From contig CAMGYJ010000008.1 in NCBI GenBank assembly GCA_946122785.1, positions 27,119,475 to 27,183,474 of the forward strand: a stretch of DNA of 64,000 nt, written 5' to 3'. This stretch comes from Linum tenue. Taxonomy: Eukaryota > Streptophyta > Magnoliopsida > Malpighiales > Linaceae. A program made the translations under genes and the position numbers. A model generated the notes under the pieces. The model ran no database searches and was not told where the DNA came from. It saw nothing but the letters and a program-made list of their open reading frames with translations. Shown here piece by piece: positions 56,001 through 64,000 of this stretch. Numbering within the stretch: the stretch's first letter is position 1; every line of letters starts with the position of its first letter.

Positions 56001-56991
56001 CCATCCTGAACCTCGGAGCTTCTATGAAGCAGTAAAGGAGGAGTGTTGGCGACAAGCCATGACAGCAGAAGTTCGTGCCTTGGAAGAAAATGGCACATGG
56101 ACCCTTGTTTTCCTACCTCCGGGCAAGCGCGTCATTGGGTCCAAATGGGTTTACAAAGTGAAATTTCAACCCGATGGGACAGTTGAACGTTACAAGGCCC
56201 GTTTGGTTGCGAAAGGTTACACTCAGGTGGAGGGTGTGGATTTTCATGACACTTTTGCTCCAGTTGCCAAGCTGGTAACTGTTCGTTGTCTTCTGGCTAT
56301 TGCTGTTAGCAAAGGATTGCACATCCACCAATTGGATGTTAATAACGCCTTTCTTCACGGAGATCTGGATGAAGAGGTCTATATGGAAATCCCTCAAGGT
56401 TTTGCTGCACCGGGGGATACTCGAGTTTGCAAGCTCAACAAGTCACTTTACGGGCTTCGTCAAGCTTCTCGCAACTGGTACCAAAAGTTCACAGCTGCGC
56501 TCTGTGAATTGGGTTTTAGGCCATCGCCTGCTGATCATTCTCTGTTTATCTTTCGCCGGGGGAGTATTCATGTGGTTGCTCTCATCTATGTTGATGACGT
56601 CATTCTTGCAGGAACATGTCTCGACTTCATTTCTCATGTCAAGCAGTTCTTGCATTCTCGTTTCAGTATTAAAGATCTGGGAAATCTACGGTATTTCTTG
56701 GGGATTGAGGTTGCTCGCTCACCGGAAGGCATTGTTCTTAGCCAACGGAAGTATGTTCTTGATATTCTCCAGGATTCTGGTGTTCTTGGAGGCCGACCCA
56801 GTGCTTTTCCCATAGAGCAGAACCACCATCTCACTCGTCCTGCACCAGCCGATCATCCTGACCCGGCAGCTTATCGTCGACTGGTAGGACGGTTACTCTA
56901 TTTGACTGTTACTAGACCAGACATCACTTACGGTGTCAACATTCTCAGCCAGTTTGTACACGCGCCTACCCGTGCGCACATGGCTTTTTAG
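53050..56991 (+). CDS. Copia gag-pol polyprotein, 1313 codons, lacking RNase H by a premature stop
   Basis: Domains in order: UBN2/gag-type domain (residues about 45-240); CCHC zinc knuckle (289-302, C-x2-C-x4-H-x4-C); aspartic protease with LIDSGC at 395-400; gag-pre-integrase HH-CC zinc region ('LWHACLGHP' to 'CHSCYRAK', about 525-560); integrase core with D587, D650 and E686 (35 residues between the last two, the D,D-35-E pattern); a Pro/Ser-rich linker (about 840-935); and reverse transcriptase with YVDD at 1180-1183. The stop at 56989-56991 arises from a disruption after 'HAPTRAHMAF', before RNase H. All catalytic residues up to that point are present. The protein would make virus-like particles and cDNA in an intact relative; this copy lacks a contiguous RNase H. 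Confidence 0.92.
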   Translation: MAGEDSTLETPPTSKSTSSGSGSVDKVLDAHDPFFIHQSDSTGHLHVSSLLTPSNYGEWSLEMKDALVTKNKLGFVDGSIPNPSDNTPMSRLWTRCDALVKGWLRTAMDAELRSSVMHAKTAQEIWEDLRDRFSKGNLTRAYELRRHVSLLQQEKQSVSSFYTQLRRVWEETQSILPPPTCVCGRRCKDQNESLRLLDFLLGLDESFATVRSSILSMPMPPTLPEAFRIVYNDEQQRSLTKKRKPVQEATAFASRGEGGLPGRREADGGPGSNRPSRDRGTGERERVQCTHCLKSGHVRETCYELIGWPSRDKQGDRRDRRKSREPGGRDNNPHRSQTREPRASQAETEVSPVHGFSVQQLEQLKQYFGGQIPGAADPSSHMAGTFTFTDQSEWLIDSGCNEHITMDDSILSHDSNLSCPPVRIPNGASIPVKRIGSVRIHDGMILSRVLHVSEFRCNLLSVSRLCQEHRVALIFLGDFCIIQDLHSRNVIGKGEIRDGLYFLRLFGCRRVGAHAVTKGVALSRSLWHACLGHPSPVVMMKLDDVISISVDSNNDPCHSCYRAKQVRTPFPVSGIRASSCFEMLHFDIWGGYHTPSLSGAHYFLTIVDDFSRGVWVYLLRFKSEVGRYLQLFCNLVRTQYGAQIKCLQADNGSEFSTTALRDFDEQEGILLQTSCTDTPQQNGVVERKHRHLLETARELRFQASLPVRFWGECILTAAYLINRLPTSATGQTPYEVLFKRRANYSHLRVFGCLVYCKDTHAHLGKFDERGRACVFLGYAASQKGYRAYDLSARRMITSRDVIFHESIFPFQSTTAKKLHWVPGDVFSRPIADSEDEMVLADESPAAAPSPQKTQPTEDPASPDIPSGPSRAQQSERPSSPSSSSGPRALGRSPPSPSPARPATPSPTEATESPSAGPSPHPVSSVQSPPVPPLRRSTRQVMLPKKLDDYYLESQAHSTHYPLSAHLNYEKFSTDYQAFVAAIAHHPEPRSFYEAVKEECWRQAMTAEVRALEENGTWTLVFLPPGKRVIGSKWVYKVKFQPDGTVERYKARLVAKGYTQVEGVDFHDTFAPVAKLVTVRCLLAIAVSKGLHIHQLDVNNAFLHGDLDEEVYMEIPQGFAAPGDTRVCKLNKSLYGLRQASRNWYQKFTAALCELGFRPSPADHSLFIFRRGSIHVVALIYVDDVILAGTCLDFISHVKQFLHSRFSIKDLGNLRYFLGIEVARSPEGIVLSQRKYVLDILQDSGVLGGRPSAFPIEQNHHLTRPAPADHPDPAAYRRLVGRLLYLTVTRPDITYGVNILSQFVHAPTRAHMAF

Positions 56992-57600
56992 TAAGACTAG
57001 TGACTTCAAGCAGCTCTTACTTCTCACCCGAGGGTTGCCCCAGACTTTTGTAAAAGAGGGTGAGATGCCTTTCTTGGCGCCAGCAAGGTGACTACTCGGC
57101 ACAGAGGATTTTGCGATACCTAAAGGGTGCTCCTGGTCAGGGTCTTTTCTTCTCAGCAAATGCTCCCCTTGATCTAGTGGCATACTGTCATTACCCTTGG
57201 GGGTGCTCCGGTTTCATGGCGTACTAAGAAGCAACAGGTTGTTGCGCGTTCTTCTGCAGAGGCGGAGTATAGAGCCATGGCTAGCACGGTGAGTGAAGTG
57301 GTTTGGTTACGTTGGCTCCTATCCGAGCTCGGTACGTCGCAACATGAGCCTACTCCTCTTCATTGTGATAATCAGGCGGCCATCCACATTGCCGCCAACC
57401 CAGTCTTTCACGAGCGCACGAAGCATGTTGAGATGGACTGCTATTTCGTTCGTGAGCGGGTTCAGTCAGGTGACATCGCACCCTTGAAGATACGTTCCCA
57501 GCTTCAGCTGGCAGATATGTTCACAAAAGGTCTTTGGGCGGACCGGTTTCACTTCTTGTTGTCCAAGCTGCGCGTTCGCGATCTCCACGCTGCAGCTTGC
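56992..57600 (+). pseudogene. Copia RNase H, disrupted
   Basis: About 110 bp of extraneous sequence (56988 to about 57101) interrupts the domain. The frame after it ('RILRYLKGAPGQGLF') and the later frame from 57205 show RNase H features ('SSAEAEYRAM', 'HCDNQAAIHIAANPVFHERTKHVEMD', 'QLADMFTKG'). The segment carrying the second conserved aspartate region ('DSDW' type) is missing between about 57190 and 57200, where a short deletion joins the pieces. The element is therefore probably not autonomous despite its young LTRs. Confidence 0.8.
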
Positions 57601-57607
57601 GGGGGAG

Positions 57608-57898
57608 TAATGGATTTGGGCCGTCAAGCCCAACACACAAGGACAAGAGAGTCCACTGCCGAGTCGAGTAATAAGGCAGCCGTGTCTCATATGTGTATGC
57701 TCACTAATTGTCCTTGTTGTTTAACCCTAGTTGATAGATACAAAGGGTATAAAGAGTCCTGTACAGGCTACGGCCGAAACTAACAAGCATAATAATAGAT
57801 CAGCCGGAGAGTAAAGCTCTCCCGTGGACTAGTCCCGACATTCGGGGAAACCACGTAAATCGTCGTCTCGTTCCTTTATCGTTTTGTCAAATTTCTCT
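57608..57898 (+). mobile_element. 3' LTR of the copia element
   Basis: 291 bp, preceded by the PPT CTTGCGGGGGAG (about 57597-57607), followed by the target duplication GCAAC. Confidence 0.92.
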
Positions 57899-57903
57899 GC
57901 AAC

Positions 57904-58124
57904 AATTGAATTATTCCGAAAAGGAACAACCTGATACGATAAAATACAATACATTTGCATGTCGAATAACAGAAAGAGAGAGGGATGTCACTCAACTATC
58001 AGCTTAGCCAACGATAAGAGGGCATGTTATGCCACGATTAAGACAACCCTTTGTACCTACGAGGAGCATAATGGAGTTATGTATGTTGCGGCAAAGTATA
58101 GATTATCTAAAGACTTCGCACAAT
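57904..58124. other. Flanking DNA of the copia insertion
   Basis: No gene or repeat recognised. It is the original neighbour of 52711 before the copia insertion. Confidence 0.4.
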
Positions 58125-58314
58125 CAATGTAGTCAAAATCCCGCTTTAAAAACTTAAAAACTTATGCTTCTAGGTCATCAAAACGCATCTACTCAAAATC
58201 ATTGTTTTTATAACCAATGTATTTAAAACGCACTTTAAAACTTAAAAGTCCACGATTTTACGCTTCTAGATCATCAAAACGTTTTTACGTGAAAACGCAC
58301 TTTGAACTACATTG
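58125..58314. mobile_element. Small MITE with internal duplication, copy 2
   Basis: Ends CAATGTAGTCAAAAT and its mirror TTTGAACTACATTG. Two internal direct copies of 'CTTAAAA(A/G)CTTATGCTTCTAGGTCATCAAAACG'-type sequence. Same family as 52512-52707. No clear target duplication. Confidence 0.65.
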
Positions 58315-58950
58315 CACCCAATAGAGCACCACCCAAATGTAGGCAAGGAATTCTTAGCGACGAGCATCCGAAGCACATTTTGAGGAACAACACAAAATAG
58401 AAGTGTAATAGTGAGCAAAACATCGTCGAAAAATGCAATTTTGTCAGAACCGAACCACAGTATGACCTGATAACGTGAACAGCTCACACTTTAGTGGTCC
58501 AACCGATATTAAGCCATTAAAAAATTGTTAGATAACAGATACGTTTATAAACAATTTCATCATAAATAGAAAACACATTAGATAATAATTTAATAATATA
58601 ATTACTAAAACAAAATTTACTTTGCAGCTAATCCTTAGTAATTTTACACATTATATAAACAATAATATCCCCTCCCCTCCCTCTCAATTTCTTCCTCTCA
58701 ATGTTGGGCATCATCTCCACAACATCAACAACCACGGCCCATCACTGTAATCAAGACGACATACCAAATCACAAATCGATATTGACCATCTCAATTGGCT
58801 GCTCATCAAATCGGTAGTCGTTGGCTCGTGGCTTCACTTCCACCTTCAACCAAGGACGAGAAATGGCTCACTAACTCATCCGCCTTCAAGGATTCTTCAA
58901 TCTCCCGGCAGCCACATTGAATTCTTTCGGAGTTTTCAATTCAGCCACCA
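58315..58950. other. Intergenic DNA, no gene seen
   Basis: AT-rich, with a CT-rich patch near 58675-58700. No supported gene. Confidence 0.4.
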
Positions 58951-60282
58951 TTTTTTTATTTTTTGAATTTTTTTTCTTCTTCACAGCAGGCGGCCACGAG
59001 TTGGTATTGAGATACCCGCCCCGACCCACCTCATTGCCATCATTACTTGGGACGTGTTTTGGGATGGATTTATGATTATGAAGGGCTCACGGTCTGTCCC
59101 ATGGTTGTGGAGTAGGTTATGGGAAGAATCAACTTAATTCTCTAAATTTGGCCTGAAATCAATTCATGAAGACGAGTTCAACTAGTAGGGCCACGACTGT
59201 GAGGTGGTGGGCTGTAATGGCCCATGGCCATGGCAGCCCTTCTGAAACCGTCAAAATTTCTCCCAAGCGGCAGCATTTCACCTCTTTTAACGCTAGGATC
59301 GGACTTTTCCCACGGTCTTGGGTGTTCATCTATATTTGCTGTTTAAGTCATTTAAAGTCTCTCATGGAAGGGAGTTCAGCAATACTAAACCTAAAACACT
59401 AAGTGCGAATCAAAATGGCAGAAGAGAGATTTTTCTAGCAGCTCTACCCCAGAGTAGTCATCTTGGAGCAATTGATCAAGAATTCCACCATGAAAGATCG
59501 ATTCTTCTCTTTCTCTCTCTTTTGTTTGTTTCTCCACTCTCCGTGAACTAATCCTTCTCTTTCGTTTGGATTAGATGAACCCTAGCTATGTCATACTGAT
59601 TTGATTTATTATGTATGGATATGGATATTGATGTTTATGTATTTTTTATTCAACTTTGATTTATCATATGAGTATTCGATAGTTGGACACCTATTGTTTA
59701 CTATATTGTTTCATATGTATGACGAGGAGAAGATCCACATATGCATTATATAACACTCTTAGATGAAAGGGATCTCGAACTGCTAGAAGATAGAGGGTTA
59801 GGAAATTCTGAATTAGGGTTAAACCTAATAAGGGGTCATAAATAGGTTATCGCATTGGTTAATTTAATTTAGGTCAAAGAGAATATCATATCTCGATTGA
59901 ATCGGCTAATAGGGTCTTAATAAGTGTGAAGATCGGGTTAACACTAAATTGAGATTTCCTACGAACAAAGAAAAATATCATCAACTCTATATATGTTCAA
60001 TTGGTGAAGTATGAATTAGCTAAGGAGATTGATAATCTGAACAGCGCATGCTCTGTTTGAATTTGCCTAAGTGTCTCTGTTTTTCTATTGCTGAATTTCA
60101 GTGCTTTTAGTTAGTTAGTTTAGTTAATTAAAAAAATTGGTAAAGAGACAATTAAATAAAAGAAAATATATCGTAGTACTAGTACTTCATAGTCTTTGTG
60201 AGAATACTACCTTGTTTGCCACTATATTGCTCTTACGACGGGTACACTTGAGTTAGTAGTAACACTAAAAAAGGTCACAAAG
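58950..60282 (+). mobile_element. Athila-like 5' LTR, old, approximate start
   Basis: Defined by the adjoining PBS on its right and by R/U5 blocks shared with 28540-29220 ('GATGAACCCTA' and CT-rich leader). The start is not determined. The short ORFs at 59166-59551 are not credible genes. Confidence 0.5.
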
Positions 60283-60305
60283 TTTTGGCGTCAATGCTAG
60301 GGATT
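60283..60305 (+). promoter_or_regulatory. Degenerate Athila-type primer-binding site
   Basis: TTTTGGCGTCAATGCTAGGG is a mutated form of the TTTGGCGCCGTTGCCGGGG type at 15912. It fixes the element as plus-strand. Confidence 0.65.
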
Positions 60306-60422
60306 GTGATTTTAGGAACGACATGATTTTATTGCTTTAACCATTTTTTGTTCTCTTTTGTTAGTTTTTTCTTTGTGCTCCACGAGTTGTGTCTGTTTTG
60401 CTTTGATAATATGAGTTAGTTT

Positions 60423-61735
60423 ATGGAAAGGAATCAACCACCAGGATTTGCATTTGATCCTGAGATCGAAAGAACTTTGCATAGACGCCAAAGAGAGCAG
60501 CAACATATGACAGCCATGGTCAGAGAGGACCAAGCAGTAGTTGGAAATGGAGGTGATAACAAAACAATGTTCGGCTACAATTTCGACAACAGCATATTAC
60601 GAATAGCATTCAGTTCCCTAACATTGTCGCCAACAATTTCGACATCCCATCTTGGCTTCTGAATATGATTCATCATAATCATATGTTCAGAGGGATGTCA
60701 GACGATGATCCACATGCTCACATAAAGTAGTTCATGATGTTAACCGCTAACATCATAATGAACAATGTGACAACAGATTATGTGAACATTAGGTTGTCTC
60801 CTTTCACCTTGAAAGGAGCCGCCTTAGAGTGGTTAGAATTTCAACCACCATCCTCGATTATCACGTGGAAAGAGTTGGGTGATAAGATGGAGAGACCCTC
60901 TTTGAAGCATGGGATCACTTCAAAATATTGTTAAGAAGATGCTCTCATCATAGGATAGACACTTTGCTCAAAGTCAATGTGTTCTATAATGGCTTATTCC
61001 ACACGTCCAGACAAACTTTGATTTTTGGTAAAAGACCTTCTAATGTCAAGAATATATCAACAATATGGCTGAAAACAATTATGGGTGGCATAATACTCAA
61101 TCCAAGTCGTAGAAGTCAGCTAGTCTTCACCAAGTTGATCTGATTCAATCTTAGGTGCATAAGTGAAGGCTCTTACTCGCAGTACTACTGCTTTGAATCA
61201 TAAGTTTGATCTCCATACTAAAGGACAATTGGCTTCTTTGGGCTCTTGTGAATTATGCTTATGCAAAGGGGCCAACCATGATACCAGAGACTGCTTCCTT
61301 GTAGCAGGACTCTAGAGCAGCTAGATTAAATGGAAAATCCCAAACGCGGAAGTAATCTTTATAGTAACACCTATAACCCCCGGTCGAAGGAATCATCCCA
61401 ATTTCTCTTGAAATGGTGAGAACAATCCAAGGCTAAACCCTTGATTTAACCCCAAAACCAATTCTAACATAACCAAAATTGGAGGATATTTTGAAAAAGT
61501 TTAGTACCAGCCTCTATCTTAAATTGATAAAGTTATGACAAATACTAAAAGCCTCTTCGAAAGTTTGGAAGCCCTCTAGGGAAACCAGCAAGATGTTATT
61601 CAATATCTCAAAGCACAAATGAGTTATATATCCAAGCAGTTATCTGAGAGACCTCTTGGTGGTTTTCCAAGTGATACAATGATAAATCCAGAAAGGACAA
61701 CGTAACCCATGCTATCTCCATTATGGAAGCGGATA
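60423..61735 (+). pseudogene. Gypsy gag relic
   Basis: Starts at the ATG at 60423, about 120 bp after the PBS. After a short N-terminal frame, the retrotransposon gag domain appears as 'DDDPHAHIK' (60700), 'RLSPFTLKGAALEWLEFQPPSSIITWKEL' in 60734-60890, then a deletion, and 'EAWDHFKILLRRC' near 60905-60945 and 'NVFYNGL' near 60978. 61220-61310 encodes a Cys/His segment ('CELCLCKGANHDTRDC') that fits a knuckle. Multiple stops and frame changes are present. Sequence continues weakly to the MITE at 61756. Confidence 0.75.
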
Positions 61736-61755
61736 CTATAACAACAACTCCTTTG

Positions 61756-62305
61756 TTGTTTGTAAGAACCGAACCAGATCAACGGTCGGGCCAGTAGAAC
61801 CATCAAACCAATTGCAATAGTGGTTCGGTTCATTGTTTGGACGGTTATTGATGGACCAAACGATTTTTCACGGTTCAACATAAAATCACATGAACCACCA
61901 CGGTTTAACTAGTTCACTATTTTAACCAAAAAAATTTAAAAATACTTTAACTCAAACTAAGACCATCAAACCATAATTATTAATTTATATATGTTTCCTC
62001 TTCTCATTTTCCAACCTTGTTACCGACTACAGGATTTGCACCGTAATTTTTAATTTGAATTAAAAAAATTGATTTCTTTTGTGAGACGGTTTGAATGATT
62101 TATTAGATATTGTGGTGCTTATATGAATTTGAAATTTTTTATGGCCAATGATAACTTCATACTTAAATTAATGTAATATACAAATTTTATATCTTATACA
62201 TCATGAATGGTTCTATCAACGGTTCACCAACGGTTTTGTAACGGTTAACCATTGAACCCTAAACCACTAACTTTTTCGGTTCAGCCTCCGGTCCGATTCT
62301 AAAAT
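61756..62305. mobile_element. hAT-type MITE candidate in the gag relic
   Basis: Begins TAAGAACCGAACCAGATC and ends with a diverged mirror (GGTCCGATTCTA). Both subterminal parts are rich in AACGGTT/GGTTCA motifs, as in the 44919 element. No clear target duplication and no ORF. Confidence 0.45.
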
Positions 62306-62654
62306 CAAGAGTGTTGTAGTAACCACAGGTTAAAAATGTAAATTACAAAATATAACAAAAAGATAAGAGATAGATAAATTCACGGCGTTGGCGACGGAAG
62401 AATGGAGAAGGCGGGGAGAGTGGGAAGCGGTGAGGCTTCATTGTCGCTGGCGACAAGCCGACAACGAAGAAGATTTCCTTCTTTCCTATTTGCTTTGCAT
62501 GTTCCTCGCACGGCCACAGCCGTTCTCTCCGCTTCCTCAATCCATCGTATCTAGCAGCTGCAGAAACCCAATCGCCCCTTTCGACACAATGCTCTGGCGT
62601 TGTTCGGATCGTCACTCTTCTGACAAGTTTCTAGAATTAGGGTAGCCGAGAATA
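62306..62654. other. GC-rich patch with opposed short ORFs, unclear
   Basis: 62388-62645 (+) and 62343-62615 (-) are open on opposite strands in a moderately GC-rich stretch. I recognise neither product. It could be a fragment of a host gene into which the copia element (LTR at 62655) inserted. Confidence 0.25.
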
Positions 62655-62910
62655 TGCAGAGAGCAAGTGAGCTGCTCTGCTTTTGTATTCAGCTTTGTAA
62701 TCAGGATTACAGTTAATTGCCACGTGTTACATTCTCACTTGTCAAGTTTAAAGTTAAACAGTAATTATAACGGCTAACCTATCTCTAACTGAAACGGTGT
62801 CGCAACAGTATATAAGAGACAGCTTGTGAAACGTCTCTGCTATGAAACGTTTCTGTTCCTTCTTCTTCTTCTTCTGTAATCCTGCTCTGATTAGGATTAG
62901 AACTCTGTCA
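62655..62910 (-). mobile_element. 3' LTR of minus-strand copia element (256 bp)
   Basis: TGACAGAGTTCT...CTCTGCA on the minus strand. PPT-like CAACTTGAAGGGGA abuts it at 62911-62924. A TATA-like AGTATATAAGAG near 62808 (plus strand) is not in the expected orientation and may be coincidental; on the minus strand a CTTATATACTG element is present. The left flank GAATA is the expected target-duplication position; the other end is outside the window. Confidence 0.75.
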
Positions 62911-62916
62911 TCCCCT

Positions 62917-64000
62917 TCAAGTTGTGGAGGGAATCAAAACTCCCAACTTGGACAGCAAGTCTTTGAGCCTAGCCTGTTCTAGCCCTTTGGTGAAAACATC
63001 TGCAAGCTGGTTTGTTGTGCTGACATGCTGCAACTTGATCACACTAGTCTTGATCCTTTCTCGAGTCACATGGATGTCAATTTCTATGTGCTTTGTTCTC
63101 TCGTGGAACACGGGATTCTCAACAATATGTATAGCTGATCTATTGTCACAGAAGATGGTGATAGGTAAAGGAACCCTCACACTCAACTCCTCAAGCAACC
63201 CCTTTAACCACTGAACTTCACAAACTGCCATTGCCAAAGCCCTGTATTCTGCTTCTGAGCAAGATCTGGTGACTGTAGGTTGCTTTTTGGTCTTCCGTGT
63301 AAGCAAAGATCGTCCTAAGAAAGTGCAGTAACCAGTTGTAGACCTTCTTGTGTCTGGACAACTTGCCCAATCAGAATCACAGAACCCTGTCAACTTCAAT
63401 TCTGCTCCACTGTCAAAATGAATCCCTTGCCCTGGTCCATTCTTCAAGTACCTTAGGACCCTATGAGCTGCTTGAAGATGTTCATCATGTGGTTTCTTTG
63501 AAACTGACACAACTTTTGAACAGCAAATGCCAGGTCTAGCCTTGTGATGGTGATGTAGTGTAGCCTTCCTACCAGTCTCCTATACTGTTCTGAGTCTGGT
63601 AATGGAGGTCCTTGAGTAGCAGAAAGTTTTACCTTGTAGCCGATTGGTGTTTGACAGCCTTTAGACTCTAGGTAATATGTTTCCTTTAGCAACTCAAGAC
63701 AGTATTTCCTTTGACAAACACTTATCCCACTTGCTTTTCTGATAATCTCCAAACCAAGGAAGTACTTCAAAGGACCAAGTAGCTTCATTTTAAACTCCTG
63801 GCACAGTAGTTTCTTGACTTGTTCTATATCCTTTGCAGCATCTCCTCCTATTATGATATCATCCACATAAATGAGCAATACCACAATTATTCCACGAATC
63901 CATTTAGTAAACAATGAATCATCTAAAGCAGACTGGCTAAAACCATTTTTCAAGAGAAAACCGATTAATCTGGCAAACCACTGTCTTGAGGCTTATTTTA
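62917..64000 (-). pseudogene. Copia RT and RNase H, 3' half of an element leaving the window
   Basis: From the right edge: reverse transcriptase with YVDD at about 63870 ('LLIYVDDIIIGG'), 'LGPLKYFLGLEI', 'SEQYRRLVGRLHYI', then RNase H with 'DSDWASCPDTRRSTTGYC', 'SCSEAEYRALA', 'FCDNRSAIHIVENPVFHERTKHIEID' and 'NQLADVFTKGL', ending at a stop at 62917-62919. One frame change around 63500-63515 breaks the polyprotein between RT and RNase H. Otherwise the motifs are well conserved, so this is a fairly young copy. Gag, protease and integrase would lie beyond 64000. Confidence 0.88.

Larger units (their letters stand above)
52717..57898 (+). mobile_element. Near-intact copia element (5182 bp)
   Basis: 291-bp LTRs at 52717-53007 and 57608-57898, PBS 53008-53020, one gag-pol ORF, PPT just before the 3' LTR, and a perfect 5-bp duplication GCAAC (52712-52716 and 57899-57903). 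The LTRs differ at about four positions by hand comparison, so the insertion is recent relative to everything else in the window. LTR ends are non-canonical: they start TA (TAATGG) and end CA or CT. The RNase H region is damaged. Confidence 0.93.

Noticed and set aside
59166..59551. Two 77-78 codon ORFs as genes
   Set aside because: They fall within the Athila-like LTR/leader region and show no similarity or conserved context.
62343..62645. Host gene on either strand upstream of the copia LTR
   Set aside because: Opposed short frames, no recognised product, no splice context; kept only as an unclear patch.

Overview
This window is nuclear DNA of a flowering plant, most likely a eudicot. The evidence is a dense, nested collection of plant-type mobile elements (Athila-like Ty3/gypsy, Ty1/copia, L1-type LINE, hAT, Mutator-like and CACTA-like sequences), plant promoter and telo-box style motifs, and no bacterial or organellar features. 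I cannot name the species. There is no housekeeping gene, tRNA, rRNA or CRISPR array that I can support. Nearly all protein-coding similarity belongs to transposons, most of it broken by stops, frameshifts or deletions.

Layout. 1-9259 is nested gypsy DNA. A minus-strand Athila-like element runs off the left edge (gag, PBS, 5' LTR at 813-2160). It abuts a plus-strand Athila-like 3' half (env-position ORF, 3' non-coding region, PPT, 3' LTR from 5833). That 3' LTR is split by an opposite-strand solo LTR (5926-7273, TSD GGTGC). An unclassified LTR-like block follows (about 7600-9045). 9046-18950 is a minus-strand copia element interrupted in its reverse transcriptase by an 8.0-kb Athila-like element (9260-17282, TSD ATCTC). 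The inserted element keeps gag-protease but has lost most of pol.

19.6-34.9 kb holds diverged segmental duplications broken by gypsy, copia, LINE, hAT and SINE-like insertions. 34.9-42.0 kb is hAT territory: a degenerate BED/hAT transposase gene carrying a nested Mutator-like element that itself holds a GC-rich passenger. 42.0-44.4 kb is a LINE split by a copia-type solo LTR (TSD TCAAT). 44.9-51 kb has small TIR elements and a copia fragment with an unusual LTR-PBS junction. 52.7-57.9 kb is a young, nearly intact copia element (two 291-bp LTRs, TSD GCAAC, one 1313-codon ORF). 58.9-64 kb holds a decayed Athila-like LTR/gag and the 3' half of another copia element.

The best candidate for undescribed host biology is a family of four small secreted cysteine-rich peptide genes, all on the minus strand: 22123-22368, 34267-34512, 47740-48006 and 51466-51774. 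They share a signal peptide, a CC-x6-CC-x2-C core and a common TATA/5'UTR. Three of them lie in recognisably duplicated flanking DNA, so the window looks like a tandem gene-family locus expanded by segmental duplication and then invaded by transposons. I do not recognise the family.
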